Assembly (NCBI GenBank): GCA_016780775.1
Contig: JADHLI010000009.1
Span: 23,795-87,794, forward strand
Direction: 5' to 3'
Length of the DNA stretch: 64,000 nucleotides
DNA from: Alphaproteobacteria bacterium
GTDB taxonomy: Bacteria; Pseudomonadota; Alphaproteobacteria; Puniceispirillales; Puniceispirillaceae
A program made the translations under genes and the position numbers. The stretch's first letter is position 1. Each line of letters starts with the position of its first letter. Positions 1 through 9,886 of this stretch are shown here, piece after piece. The notes below the pieces were generated by a model, which made no database searches, had not been told where the DNA came from, and was given only the letters and a program-made list of their open reading frames with translations.

Positions 1-1258
1 AACCATCGGTGCATTATTGGGAATGGCAGCGCATCTTGAGGGTAAGGGGTGCGGTATTATCGATATGGCAGGGCTAGCCCAGAAGGGTGGGGCGGTGACT
101 AGCCATATTCGCATCGCTAGCACCCCTGAGGATATTTCAGCTATTCGCATTGGATCGGGTAGCGCTGATATATTGCTCGGCTGTGATAATTTGGTCAGTG
201 CTGAAGCTGGGCTGTTAAAGCTTATGCGCGCAGATGGCCATGTTGTTGCAAATAGCTATGAGATGCCAACAGGTGATTTTACCCGAAATGCTGACGCACA
301 ATTGCCTGGTGCTGATATTGCCCAGCGCCTGTCTAGTATTGTTGGCGAAGACCGCGCAGTGATGGTCAATGCAACCCAGATGGCGCTTAGTTTGCTAGGC
401 GATGCAATTGCCGCCAATTTATTCTTGCTTGGTGTGGCATTCCAACGTGGTCTTATCCCCCTATCCGCAGCAGCGATAGAAGAGGCGATAACGCTAAATA
501 ATGTTGCTATTGAGCAGTCTAAACAGGCCTTTATGTGGGGGCGGCAATGGGTAGCAGATTCTAAAAAGGTAGAAACAGCACTCGCTAATAAAGCAACTGC
601 CGCGCCGCTTGGGATGACTAGCCGTCTTGAGGCTTTAGACGATATTATTGCGGACCGCGTGGCTCGCCTAGCTGTTTATCAAGATGCAAGCTATGCGGAG
701 CGCTATCGCAGTTTGCTTGCACCAGTTATGGCAATCGATAATGAGGCAAGCAGAAGATTGTCTAAGGCTGTAGCCAGATATTTATATAAGATGATGGCTA
801 TCAAAGATGAGTATGAAGTAGCGCGCCTCTACAGTGATGGTCAGTTCAGCAAACAGATAAAACAGATGTTTGAAGGTGATGTGAAGCTGTCTGTGCATTT
901 GGCGCCGCCACTGCTAGCTAAGCAAGATCCAGCAACAGGTCGTCCACGCAAATCCCAATATGGAAGCTGGATTTGGCCAGCCTTTAAACTTTTGCGACAT
1001 CTGCGCGCTGTGCGCGGCACCTGGATGGATGTTTTTGGCTATACAGAAGAGCGCAAACGAGAGCGTCAGGCACGAGATGATTATTGCGCATTGCTAACCG
1101 AAATTTGCGCTAATCTAAGGCCAGAAAATTATGAGTGCGCAGTAGAGATGGCAAGCCTGCCAGAAAAAATACGTGGTTTTGGTCCGGTGCGTTTAAGCCA
1201 TATGATCGAGGCGGAGGCAGAATTACAGGCGTTAAAGAAACGTTTCTATACGAAATAG
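1..1258 (+). CDS. Indolepyruvate:ferredoxin oxidoreductase, fused type, C-terminal part (5' end outside window)
   Basis: This is the 3' part of a large fused 2-oxoacid:ferredoxin oxidoreductase that oxidatively decarboxylates indolepyruvate or related aryl/branched 2-oxo acids to acyl-CoA. The reading frame is open from base 2, and the first codons read TIGALLGMAAHLEGKG, the start of the gamma (pyruvate/ketoisovalerate oxidoreductase catalytic) domain, so the ATG at 17 is internal. The gamma domain covers roughly the first 190 residues seen here; the rest matches the C-terminal DUF6537-type tail typical of the roughly 1150-residue bacterial fusion. The TPP-binding and iron-sulfur domains must lie upstream. 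An acyl-CoA dehydrogenase follows 48 bp downstream on the same strand, which fits amino-acid or acyl-CoA catabolism. Confidence 0.9.
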   Translation, partial: TIGALLGMAAHLEGKGCGIIDMAGLAQKGGAVTSHIRIASTPEDISAIRIGSGSADILLGCDNLVSAEAGLLKLMRADGHVVANSYEMPTGDFTRNADAQLPGADIAQRLSSIVGEDRAVMVNATQMALSLLGDAIAANLFLLGVAFQRGLIPLSAAAIEEAITLNNVAIEQSKQAFMWGRQWVADSKKVETALANKATAAPLGMTSRLEALDDIIADRVARLAVYQDASYAERYRSLLAPVMAIDNEASRRLSKAVARYLYKMMAIKDEYEVARLYSDGQFSKQIKQMFEGDVKLSVHLAPPLLAKQDPATGRPRKSQYGSWIWPAFKLLRHLRAVRGTWMDVFGYTEERKRERQARDDYCALLTEICANLRPENYECAVEMASLPEKIRGFGPVRLSHMIEAEAELQALKKRFYTK

Positions 1259-1306
1259 AAGTGCCCAAGTGAAAGACTAAATGAGATAGGGTAAGGCTAG
1301 AGGGTT

Positions 1307-3070
1307 ATGAATTATACACCGCCTATTGATGATATGAAATTCGGTCTGCGCTATCTGGCAGATCTAGAAAAGCTAGCTGGTCTGCCACCATTTGGGGATA
1401 TCAGCATCGAGCTAGCGGATGCTGTTTTGGAAGAAGCTGGAAAGCTGGCAGCAGATGTGATTGCCCCGCTAAATCATAGCGCTGATAATCAGGGGTGTGT
1501 GCGTACCGAAGATGGTGAGGTTAAGACCCCAGATGGGTTTGCAAATGCCTACAGAGCGATGGGCGAGGCTGGATGGACAGCAATGGAAGCGGCCGAAGAG
1601 TTTGGTGGCCAGCATATGCCGATGGCTGTCAGTGCCGCGGTGAATGAGATGTGGCAGTCTGCTAGCCTTAGCTTTGCGCTGTGCCATTTGCTGACACAAG
1701 GCCAGATATATGCACTCCAGAAATCAGCCAATGATGCTCAAAAAGAAATATTTGTCCCGCCAATGGTAGAAGGGCGCTGGACCGGCACGATGAACCTCAC
1801 TGAGCCGCAGGCTGGTACTGACCTTGCGGCTATCAAAAGCCGGGCGATCCCGAACGGCGATCATTATCTGATAACAGGTCAGAAAATATATATCACCTAT
1901 GGTGAGCATGATATGGCGGAAAATATCATCCATTTGGTGCTGGCACGTACGCCTGATGCACCGGCGGGGGTGAAGGGCATTTCAGTATTTATCGTACCAA
2001 AATTTTTGGTCAATGAAGATGGCAGCTTGGGCGCACGCAATGATGTGAAATGCCTGTCTATTGAAAAAAAGCTGGGTATTAAAGCTTCGCCTACCGCTGT
2101 TCTTCAATATGGGGAGAAAGGCGGTGCGATCGGCTATCTGGTAGGAGAAGAAAATAAGGGGCTGGAGATCATGTTTGGCATGATGAACCACGCCCGTTTC
2201 GCTGTTGGCTTGCAGGGGCTTTCTATTGCTGAGCGTGCTTATCAACAGGCGGTGGATTATGCCGCCAACCGGATACAGGGCGCGCCGCTTGATAGACCAG
2301 AGGGAACGCCCATTATAGAACATCCCGATGTATTGCGTCTTGTGAGCGTAATGCGCTCAGAGGTTGAGGCGATGCGCGCGCTTATCCTTGTTGGTGGTGC
2401 GGCGCTAGATAAAGCCCATCATGCTGAAGAAGGGCAAAAAGCCTTTGAAGAGCAACGTGCCTCGCTGTTGATCCCTATCATTAAAGGATGGCTAACCGAA
2501 CGGTCGGTGGCGTTGACTTCTGATGCGGTGCAGGTGCATGGCGGCATGGGCTTTATTGAGGAAACAGGTGCGGCCCAGCATTTCCGGGATTCGCGTATTC
2601 TGCCAATTTATGAAGGCACCACCGCCATTCAGGCAAATGACCTGCTATTCCGGAAAACCTTGCGCGATAATGGTGCTGGATTAAAGGCACTATTTACTGA
2701 AATCGAAGCAGACATCAAAGGGTTGCCAGCACAATATGCAAAGCCGGTGATGCAAGGGCTAGATACTGCCAGAGCAACATTAGATATATTATGTGGACGT
2801 GCGAACAGTCCGCGGGATGCGGCTGTTAGCGGGGTTGATTGGCTTATGCTCCTTGGCTATTTATTTGGTGGCTGGCAAATGGCGAAATCTGCGCATATAG
2901 CTGGCGGCGATGCGGTAGGGGTTTTCTCTCCTGATTTTGTGGCGGCGAAACAGACTACATGCCAAATTTATCTGTCTAGCTGTATGCCGCATATTGGCGC
3001 CCTATCAGCTAAAATCTGTTCAGCTGGGTCTGATGTGTTGTCTATGCGCCCAGAATGGCTTGCCAGATAG
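1307..3070 (+). CDS. Acyl-CoA dehydrogenase, DmdC-type long family
   Basis: FAD-dependent acyl-CoA dehydrogenase of the roughly 590-residue subfamily that includes DmdC (3-methylmercaptopropionyl-CoA dehydrogenase) rather than the usual 380-residue fatty-acid enzymes. Visible marks are MNLTEPQAGTDL (residues 162-173, FAD/substrate region), HGGMGFIEETG (411-421) and YEGTTAIQ with the expected catalytic glutamate at E436. The N-terminal opening NYTPPIDDM is also typical of this group. It lies between indolepyruvate oxidoreductase and MetY. A role in DMSP demethylation is possible but not proven: dmdB, dmdD and dmdA are not in the window, and related paralogues act on other acyl-CoAs. The weak AGGG just upstream supports the ATG used. 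Confidence 0.85.
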   Translation: MNYTPPIDDMKFGLRYLADLEKLAGLPPFGDISIELADAVLEEAGKLAADVIAPLNHSADNQGCVRTEDGEVKTPDGFANAYRAMGEAGWTAMEAAEEFGGQHMPMAVSAAVNEMWQSASLSFALCHLLTQGQIYALQKSANDAQKEIFVPPMVEGRWTGTMNLTEPQAGTDLAAIKSRAIPNGDHYLITGQKIYITYGEHDMAENIIHLVLARTPDAPAGVKGISVFIVPKFLVNEDGSLGARNDVKCLSIEKKLGIKASPTAVLQYGEKGGAIGYLVGEENKGLEIMFGMMNHARFAVGLQGLSIAERAYQQAVDYAANRIQGAPLDRPEGTPIIEHPDVLRLVSVMRSEVEAMRALILVGGAALDKAHHAEEGQKAFEEQRASLLIPIIKGWLTERSVALTSDAVQVHGGMGFIEETGAAQHFRDSRILPIYEGTTAIQANDLLFRKTLRDNGAGLKALFTEIEADIKGLPAQYAKPVMQGLDTARATLDILCGRANSPRDAAVSGVDWLMLLGYLFGGWQMAKSAHIAGGDAVGVFSPDFVAAKQTTCQIYLSSCMPHIGALSAKICSAGSDVLSMRPEWLAR

Positions 3071-3118
3071 TGCATTTCTTGTCAGATTGGCAACACCTTT
3101 TCTTGTCAAGAAAATTGG

Positions 3119-4426
3119 ATGAAGCTGATGAGTGATGATTATAAATTCGATACGCTAAGCCTGCATGCTGGCCATGTGCCTGATGAGCGTTATGGCTCGC
3201 GCGCGGTGCCTATTCACCAGACTACCTCTTATGTGTTCAAAGATACGCGCCATGCCGCAGCCCTGTATAATATGGAAGTAGGCGGGCATTTATATTCGCG
3301 TATTTCTAATCCGACTGTAGCGGTGCTAGAACAGCGTATCGCCGCTCTTGAAGGGGCAGCAGCCTGCACGGCTACTTCTTCTGGTATGGCTGCGCTTTCT
3401 TCTGCTTTAATGACGTTATGTTCTGCTGGCGATCATATTGTTGCCTCTGGCCAGCTTTATGGCGCGAATGTTAATTTGCTGAAATATACGCTGCCACGCT
3501 TTGGTATTGAAACCAGCTTTGTTTCTGCAACAGACCCAGAAGCCTTTAAGGCTGCGATACAGCCCAATACTAAGCTGGTATTTGGTGAGGTTATCGGCAA
3601 TCCAGGTCTGGATATTATGGATGTCGAAGCGGTTAGCGCTATTGCCCATGAGGCAGGCATCCCCTTAGTGATAGACGCGACTTTTAATACGCCCTGGTTG
3701 TTAAAGCCGGTAACAAAGGGCGTGGATATTATCATTCATTCCCTGACAAAATGGATGGGCGGGCATGGTGTGGCTATTGGCGGCGCGGTCGTGGATGGCG
3801 GTAATTTTAACTGGAGCCAGAATGATAAATTCCCCACTATTGCTGAGCCGCATTATTCTATGGACGGGATTAATTTTGCCGAAGAATATGGCCCGGTTGC
3901 CTTCACAGCAAAGTTTCGTGCCGAAGCGATGTATAATTTTGGCCCCTGCCTGTCCCCAACAAATGCGTTTCATTTACTGCAAGGGCTAGAAACCCTGCCA
4001 CTTCGTATGCAGCGCCATATGGATAATACTTTTGCCTTGCTTGACTTCCTGCAAGGTCATGAAGATGTGGCATGGGTGCGTCATCCAAATCTAGCCGACC
4101 ATCCAGGGCATGAAGTTGCCAAGCGCCTGATGCCGCGCGGTGCTGGCTCTATCATTAGTTTTGGTGTTAAAGGTGGGCGGGATGCTGGACGCGCCTTTAT
4201 TGAGGCGGTGCAACTTGCTTCGCACCTAGCAAATGTTGGCGATGCCAAGACCCTTGTTATTCACCCTGCTAGTACCACCCATTCGCATATTGATGCTGAG
4301 GCGATGAAGCAGGGAGGTTTAAGCGATGATATGATCCGGCTTTCTGTAGGTTTGGAAGATATTGACGATATCAGGGCTGATTTCGAAAATGGCTTTCGGG
4401 CTGCTCGCAAAAAGACCAGAAGCTAG
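3119..4426 (+). CDS. metY: O-acetylhomoserine sulfhydrylase (MetY-type, PLP)
   Basis: Cys/Met metabolism PLP enzyme of 435 residues, the length of MetY (O-acetylhomoserine aminocarboxypropyltransferase), which makes homocysteine from O-acetylhomoserine and sulfide, or methionine when methanethiol is the thiol. The PLP-binding lysine is K211 in the motif HSLTKW. TATSSGMAA (residues 84-92) and YSRISNPT (59-66) are further family marks. A methionine gamma-lyase activity cannot be excluded from sequence. An alternative start lies three codons downstream at 3128; neither has a convincing Shine-Dalgarno. The next gene begins 9 bp after the stop, so they are probably co-transcribed. Confidence 0.88.
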   Translation: MKLMSDDYKFDTLSLHAGHVPDERYGSRAVPIHQTTSYVFKDTRHAAALYNMEVGGHLYSRISNPTVAVLEQRIAALEGAAACTATSSGMAALSSALMTLCSAGDHIVASGQLYGANVNLLKYTLPRFGIETSFVSATDPEAFKAAIQPNTKLVFGEVIGNPGLDIMDVEAVSAIAHEAGIPLVIDATFNTPWLLKPVTKGVDIIIHSLTKWMGGHGVAIGGAVVDGGNFNWSQNDKFPTIAEPHYSMDGINFAEEYGPVAFTAKFRAEAMYNFGPCLSPTNAFHLLQGLETLPLRMQRHMDNTFALLDFLQGHEDVAWVRHPNLADHPGHEVAKRLMPRGAGSIISFGVKGGRDAGRAFIEAVQLASHLANVGDAKTLVIHPASTTHSHIDAEAMKQGGLSDDMIRLSVGLEDIDDIRADFENGFRAARKKTRS

Positions 4427-4435
4427 GAGGGGGTT

Positions 4436-5236
4436 ATGTTTGCGCAAATTCAGGCACAGAAAAGCTATCTTTCTACGGGTGGTAGGAAATTTAACGATCC
4501 TGCGCCTTTTTTGATTTTCCTGCATGGGAGCGGGCAATCCCATTTAAGCTGGGTCCTGCAGACCCGTTTTTTCGCTTATGAAGCGTTCAATGTCATTGCC
4601 CCTGATTTTCCAGGGCACGGCCTGTCTGAAGGGGCGCCATTGGCAAGTATCGAGGAAATGGCAGACTGGATTATTGCGCTCATGGATAGGCTCGATATCG
4701 AAAAGGCGTTGGTGGTTGGCCATTCGCAAGGCGGGCTCGTAGCTCTTGAGCTGGCTTCGCGCTATCCGGCGCGCATTGATAAGCTGGTATTAATCGCAAC
4801 TGCCCTTGCGATACCGGTAAATGATTACTTAGTCTCCGCATCGAAAGATAAACAGCCCGCCGCGATTAAGATGATGACGGGTTGGGGGCATGGCAGCTCT
4901 GCACATTTTTACGACAATACCCAGCCCGGTTTTTCACATCTGGGATTTGGGCGTGCGCTGATGGCAGGCAATGACACTACCAGCTTGCATGCAGATTTGG
5001 GCGCGTGTAATGCCTATGATGGCGGGCCAGACGCTGCCGGCGCAATTCATCAGCCCTGCCTGATTATACTGGCAGGTTCAGATAAAATGACACCGATTAA
5101 AAAAGGGCGAGAGTTAGCACAGGCAATAGAAGGTAGTCAGCTGGTTGAAATTGCTGGGGCTGGCCACATGTTGCCATCTGAAAGGCCGGATGAAGTAAAT
5201 TCAGCGCTTGCCAGTTTTTTGGGTGCGCCTGCTTAA
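4436..5236 (+). CDS. Alpha/beta-fold hydrolase
   Basis: A 266-residue alpha/beta hydrolase with a complete catalytic triad: nucleophile S97 in GHSQG, acid D216 in LAGSDKMTP and histidine H244 in GAGHMLP. The oxyanion-hole strand FLHGSGQS lies near residue 30. A strong AGGAGG immediately upstream fixes the start. The substrate is not readable; its position between MetY and a bifunctional beta-oxidation enzyme suggests an ester, thioester or lactone hydrolase in the same catabolic set, which is inference. Confidence 0.88.
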   Translation: MFAQIQAQKSYLSTGGRKFNDPAPFLIFLHGSGQSHLSWVLQTRFFAYEAFNVIAPDFPGHGLSEGAPLASIEEMADWIIALMDRLDIEKALVVGHSQGGLVALELASRYPARIDKLVLIATALAIPVNDYLVSASKDKQPAAIKMMTGWGHGSSAHFYDNTQPGFSHLGFGRALMAGNDTTSLHADLGACNAYDGGPDAAGAIHQPCLIILAGSDKMTPIKKGRELAQAIEGSQLVEIAGAGHMLPSERPDEVNSALASFLGAPA

Positions 5237-5330
5237 AGCTGTTTAACATAGGCTTATTTCACAGATTGGGCGCGGGCTTAATTCACATATTAGGCAAAGT
5301 TTTTTAAAATTGTTGGGGGAAGGGTGCAAG

Positions 5331-7643
5331 ATGTCTGCATCAAAAATCTTTTCGAATATTGCGGTTATTGGTGCAGGGACAATGGGCAGTGGTATCGCTG
5401 CACAGATTGCGAATGCGGGTTTGCCAGTTTTGTTGCTGGATTTGCCCTGCAAGCCAGATCAAGATGCGAGCCCCGCAGAACGCGCTATTCAAAGGCTGTT
5501 AAAATCTGACCCGCCACAATTTATGCACCCTAGCCTTGCTGAGCAGATAACAACAGGTGATATGGAAGCTGATTTTGATAAGCTGGCAAAGTGCGACCTG
5601 ATCATTGAAGCGGTAATTGAACAGCTGCCAGTTAAACAAGCCTTATATAAGCGGCTTTATGATACGGTATCCGAAAATTGTGTGATAACCTCGAACACCT
5701 CTACCATTCCTATTTCTTTATTAACCCAAGAAATGCCTGCTGATTTTTGCGCGCGCTTTGCTATTACCCATTATTTTAATCCGGTACGCTATATGCGCTT
5801 GTTGGAATTGGTTAGTGGGGCAGAAACGAAGCCAGACATTCTGGACAGGTTAGCAGAATTTAATGATCAGGTACTTGGTAAGGGGGTGGTTCGTTGTCAG
5901 GATACGCCAGGTTTTCTTGGCAACCGCGTTGGTGTTTTTGCCTTGCAGGTAGGCCTGCATGAAGCACTTGCTAGCGGAATTGCGCTGGAAGATGCAGATG
6001 CGCTTATAGGCCGGCCAATGGGTATTCCAAAAACAGGTGTGTTTGGTTTATATGACCTTATCGGCATTGATTTGATGTCAGACGTTGTAGAGTCCCTTGC
6101 CACGATTTTGCCCGACGGGGATGCTTTTCACGAGGTAGGTTTTGCACCTGAATTGGTGCAACAGATGATTAAGGATGGCTATACTGGCAATAAGGGTGGT
6201 GGCGGGTTCTACCGGGAAAGCAGTAATGGGCGCGAGGTGCGCGCAATTGCTAAAGGCGGCATTGATAAGGGCTGGGCGGCGGCCTCAGGCCAGCTTCCTG
6301 CTGCTGCTATGCGTGCTGCTGAATACCAAGCCCGACAAGCTGAACCGCTGGATGCCATTTTCGAAGATAACAGCAAAGAAGGGGCGTTTGCACGCCGCGT
6401 GTTGCTACGTATTCTCTCTTATGCGGCTAGTTTGGTGCCAGAAATTACAGCGTCTGCCCAAGATATTGATGATGCGATGAAGCTTGGCTTTAACTGGCAG
6501 CGCGGCCCGTTTGAGATGATTGATGCGGTCGGCATTGCACGGATCAAAGCACTGGCAGCGCAAATGGAGTTGCCGCTACCCGAACAATTGTCACAGCGTA
6601 GCCAGCCCTATTACCGTACCGAAGGTGGCCAGCTAGAAATAGAGATTGCAGGTGCGGGGTATCAGCCCGTTAGCTTGCCAGATGGGGCGATGCGCTTTTC
6701 AATGCTGCGGCGCAGTACAGAAGTGTTGAAAAGTAATGATGCAGCAAGCCTCTACCGCCTTGACGGTGATTTGCGCCTTATTGAATTTCATTCCAAAGCA
6801 AATGCGCTAAATGATTTATCCATGCAGATTGTGCATGCAGCTGCGTCTGATCATGGGCGCGGAATTATTGTACATAATGATGCCCAGCATTTTTCAGCGG
6901 GTGTGGATCTAAACCATTTTCAGGCCCTGATCAAAGCACAAAATTTTGATGAGGTAGATGCGTTTCTGAACCGCTTTCAGCAAGCGGTTAAGGCGTTGAA
7001 ATACGCCCCTGTGCCTGTGGTAGGTGCCCCTTCTGGTCTGGCGGCTGGCGGCGGCTTTGAAGTGTTGATGCATTGCGATAAGCTGGTTGTGCATACCAAT
7101 TCTGTGTTGGGGCTAGTAGAATCCGGGGTTGGGCTCGTGCCAAGTGGCGGGGGCGTTAAGGAAAGCTATTTGCGCTGGTATGCAAAGACTGGCGACTGGG
7201 ATGAAGCAGCATGGAAAACTTGGATGCAAATTGGCTATGGTCGCACCGGAAGCTCGCCGCAATTATCGGCAAAGTTTGAATATTTCCGTGATGGGCATGA
7301 TATCGCTGTGATGAGCCGCGACAGGTTGCTGGCCAGAGCGATTGCTGAAGCTAAGGCCCTTTCGTCAGGCTATCAGCCAAGCAAAGTTCCTGAAGTGATG
7401 CTTGCTAGCCATAGCCTGATAGAAAAAATGGATAGCTTTATGCAAGATGGCGTCGATAAAGGCATGTTCACTGCGCATAATAAAGTGGTCGCTATGGCGA
7501 TTGCGACTATTATTGTAGCAGATCAAGGTCAGGATGCGGTGAGTGATGAGCAAACTTTGTATAACCGTGAACGCCGTGCTTTCCTTCAGCTTTCCAGAAC
7601 AGATGCTTCGGCTGGTATGATTGCAAACATGCTGGCAGGGTAG
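5331..7643 (+). CDS. 3-hydroxyacyl-CoA dehydrogenase / enoyl-CoA hydratase, FadN-type
   Basis: Bifunctional beta-oxidation enzyme with the domain order of FadN: NAD-binding 3-hydroxyacyl-CoA dehydrogenase first (GAGTMGSG at residues 14-21, ITHYFNPV carrying the catalytic histidine), then a second helical domain, then a crotonase-type domain in the C-terminal third (SAGVDLNHF, GLAAGGGFE, VPSGGG). This is the reverse of FadB/FadJ. The 770-residue length fits FadN. The frame can be extended to a TTG at 5310, but the ATG at 5331 is better because GGGGGAAGGG precedes it. It ends 2 bp from the convergent ynjD-like gene, with no recognisable terminator between them. Confidence 0.9.
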   Translation: MSASKIFSNIAVIGAGTMGSGIAAQIANAGLPVLLLDLPCKPDQDASPAERAIQRLLKSDPPQFMHPSLAEQITTGDMEADFDKLAKCDLIIEAVIEQLPVKQALYKRLYDTVSENCVITSNTSTIPISLLTQEMPADFCARFAITHYFNPVRYMRLLELVSGAETKPDILDRLAEFNDQVLGKGVVRCQDTPGFLGNRVGVFALQVGLHEALASGIALEDADALIGRPMGIPKTGVFGLYDLIGIDLMSDVVESLATILPDGDAFHEVGFAPELVQQMIKDGYTGNKGGGGFYRESSNGREVRAIAKGGIDKGWAAASGQLPAAAMRAAEYQARQAEPLDAIFEDNSKEGAFARRVLLRILSYAASLVPEITASAQDIDDAMKLGFNWQRGPFEMIDAVGIARIKALAAQMELPLPEQLSQRSQPYYRTEGGQLEIEIAGAGYQPVSLPDGAMRFSMLRRSTEVLKSNDAASLYRLDGDLRLIEFHSKANALNDLSMQIVHAAASDHGRGIIVHNDAQHFSAGVDLNHFQALIKAQNFDEVDAFLNRFQQAVKALKYAPVPVVGAPSGLAAGGGFEVLMHCDKLVVHTNSVLGLVESGVGLVPSGGGVKESYLRWYAKTGDWDEAAWKTWMQIGYGRTGSSPQLSAKFEYFRDGHDIAVMSRDRLLARAIAEAKALSSGYQPSKVPEVMLASHSLIEKMDSFMQDGVDKGMFTAHNKVVAMAIATIIVADQGQDAVSDEQTLYNRERRAFLQLSRTDASAGMIANMLAG

Positions 7644-7645
7644 GG

Positions 7646-8278
7646 CTAAATCATTTCTAGCTGGACAACATTATTTGTTGCAGCATCCACATCACGCGGA
7701 TCATGGCTAACCAGCAGCACAGGCAGGTTTAGACGTTGGGCTTCGCGTTGCACCAGCCCGACAATTTGTGTGCGCCGGTTATCATCTAGACTTGAAAAAG
7801 GCTCGTCTAGCAAAAGCGCTTCTGGCTTAGCAAGGAGCGTGCGCAAAAGTGCGATGCGGGCTTGCTGACCACCTGACAGCGTTTCTGGATCGCGCCCTCC
7901 CATCCCTTCAAGTCCTGCAACAGCTAGAGCTTCTTCTATCTGCGCTTTTCGCGTCTCCCCCTTTATGGCAGCTGGCAGGCCAAAGCCTAAATTATCTGCC
8001 ACGCTAAGATGGGGAAATAATAATGGTTGTTGAAACATCAACCCGATGCGTCGTCGTTCTGCTGGCAGAGCATCTATTTTTTGGCCATTTAGCCAGATAC
8101 AGCCTTGTGCCTTTAAACCTTCGGTAGGGATGCCTGCCACCCAGCGCAGCAAGGTAGATTTCCCGGCACCACTCGGCGCGCTTAAAACACAGATATCGCC
8201 GCCGCCAATCTCAAGGGTCAGCGGTGCAAATAGGGGTGTGTTTTGAAAACTAAGGGCTATATCTTTGAGGATAAGCAT
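7646..8278 (-). CDS. ynjD: ABC transporter ATP-binding protein, YnjD-like
   Basis: ATPase of 210 residues for an importer. Walker A is APSGAGKST with K40, the Q-loop is MFQQP near residue 81, the signature is LSGGQQ (134-139), Walker B is LLLDEP (155-160) and the H-loop is SHD near 190. It is short, as YnjD is, and lacks a C-terminal regulatory domain. It is transcribed divergently from the YnjB-like binding protein and YnjC-like permease, whereas in E. coli ynjBCD are co-directional. The shared 279-bp spacer probably holds both promoters. Its substrate is not known. Confidence 0.85.
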   Translation of the reverse strand: MLILKDIALSFQNTPLFAPLTLEIGGGDICVLSAPSGAGKSTLLRWVAGIPTEGLKAQGCIWLNGQKIDALPAERRRIGLMFQQPLLFPHLSVADNLGFGLPAAIKGETRKAQIEEALAVAGLEGMGGRDPETLSGGQQARIALLRTLLAKPEALLLDEPFSSLDDNRRTQIVGLVQREAQRLNLPVLLVSHDPRDVDAATNNVVQLEMI

Positions 8279-8557
8279 AGATGACGCCCCTTTGTTTGGT
8301 AGAGTGAGTTTCTAAAGCAAATTATCTAGCCAGTTAGCAACCCTTTAACCAACCGAACATTTTGCTGATAGTGTATAAGTAACAAAACGCTCAGACGAGA
8401 TAAAAAGCAGAAATTATCTAAATTTTGATATTTTCTTTAACCTTATTTAATGAAATTGGGTTAGCATGATCTGTTCTTGTGCAATAACAATCAGATTGCC
8501 AGTAAAATGGATTAGGCATGCACATTTTTTAATATTGAACTGCGGGGGCATTTTCGC
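8279..8557. promoter_or_regulatory. Divergent intergenic region between ynjD-like and ynjB-like genes
   Basis: An AT-rich 279-bp spacer between two divergent halves of one ABC importer, so it must carry promoters for both. I see no riboswitch-like fold and no clear -35/-10 pair that I would assign with confidence. A GGGGG tract lies at a suitable distance before the YnjB-like ATG. Confidence 0.45.
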
Positions 8558-9805
8558 ATGACTACTTTTCTCCATTTTTTAACATCTTGGCATTTTTTTA
8601 GGCCCAAATTTTTGACGTTGATTATGGCCTTTGGGCTGGCGCTCACAGGTGTTTCTGCACAGGCGGCTGATTTTGATCTCATGGCTAAAAAGGCCAGAGG
8701 CCAGACTGTTTATTTCAATGCTTGGGGCGGCTCTCCCCAAATTAATAGCTATATTGTCTGGGCTGGCAGCCAGATTAAAGCGCGGTATGGTGTGACACTA
8801 GTGCATGTGAAGCTTACCGAAACAGCAGACGCAGTAGCGCGCATTTTGGCAGAAAAATCAGCTGGCAAAACGCGAGACGGGTCTGTGGATTTGATTTGGG
8901 TAAATGGTGAGAATTTTGCTTCTCTCAAACGGCAAGGTTTGTTGCGCTCTGATAGCTGGGCGTTTGCACTGCCTTCTTTTTCTTATACAGATGCAGATGC
9001 GCTGCCCGGTATCATTAGCGATTTTGCCAACCCAACTGATGGGCTGGAATCGCCATGGGGTCGTGCACAACTTGTGTTTGGCTATGATACACAATTTGTG
9101 TCAAACCCGCCACGATCAGCCGAAGAACTCGCAAACTGGATTGAAAAAAACCCTGGACGTTTTACCTTTCCTCAGCCGCCAGATTTCACTGGTACCAGCT
9201 TTTTGAAACAAATTTTGCTGGAGGTTAGCCCGGATAAAGCCATCTTTGCGGCTCCAGCGCGTGAAGCAGATACAAAAGCGGCTTTAGCCCCATTATTTGC
9301 ATGGCTAGACAGGGTGCGCCCGCATCTCTGGCGTGGCGGTGTAAATTATCCGCCAAATTACACTGCTATGGTACAATTGCTAGGCGATGGTGAGTTAGCG
9401 ATTGCGATGGCGTTTAATCCAGCAGAATTTTCCAACGGAATTTCACAAGGGATTTTGCCAGATAGCGTGCGCACTTATATCCATGATAGTGGTACCCTCG
9501 CAAATGTTCATTTTGTTGCGATTCCCTTTAATGCGGCGGCAGCTGATGGTGCGCAGGTAGTGGCTAATTTCCTACTTTCACCAGAAGCACAAATCCGTAA
9601 AGCCAACCCGGATATTTGGGGTGATCCAACGGTGCTTTCTATTCCAAAGCTAGACGCAGAGGATGCTGCCGCCTTCGCAGCACTGCCCCGTGGTAGGGCC
9701 ACCCTTGGCCCAGCAGATTTAAACCGTACCTTGCCAGAACCTCATCCGAGCTGGGTTGGGGTGATTGAACGGGCATGGATGGCACGCTATTCTGGCAATG
9801 AGTAA
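8558..9805 (+). CDS. ynjB: ABC transporter substrate-binding protein, YnjB-like
   Basis: Periplasmic solute-binding protein of 415 residues resembling E. coli YnjB. The N-terminus has a long hydrophobic signal peptide with a probable cleavage site after AQA near residue 36. The mature protein contains the YnjB-like segment VYFNAWGG near its start and IWVNGENFASLK in the first lobe. It is 81 bp upstream of the permease gene. The ligand is unknown; thiamine-type or other small-molecule binding has been proposed for relatives but cannot be read here. Confidence 0.85.
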   Translation: MTTFLHFLTSWHFFRPKFLTLIMAFGLALTGVSAQAADFDLMAKKARGQTVYFNAWGGSPQINSYIVWAGSQIKARYGVTLVHVKLTETADAVARILAEKSAGKTRDGSVDLIWVNGENFASLKRQGLLRSDSWAFALPSFSYTDADALPGIISDFANPTDGLESPWGRAQLVFGYDTQFVSNPPRSAEELANWIEKNPGRFTFPQPPDFTGTSFLKQILLEVSPDKAIFAAPAREADTKAALAPLFAWLDRVRPHLWRGGVNYPPNYTAMVQLLGDGELAIAMAFNPAEFSNGISQGILPDSVRTYIHDSGTLANVHFVAIPFNAAAADGAQVVANFLLSPEAQIRKANPDIWGDPTVLSIPKLDAEDAAAFAALPRGRATLGPADLNRTLPEPHPSWVGVIERAWMARYSGNE

Positions 9806-9886
9806 AATGCGCCTAAAAGTGGCGGCGGTTAGGCTTGCTAGCTTTTTGCAATTTGCGATTGTGAGCGTATTTTTGTTGGTGGGTAA

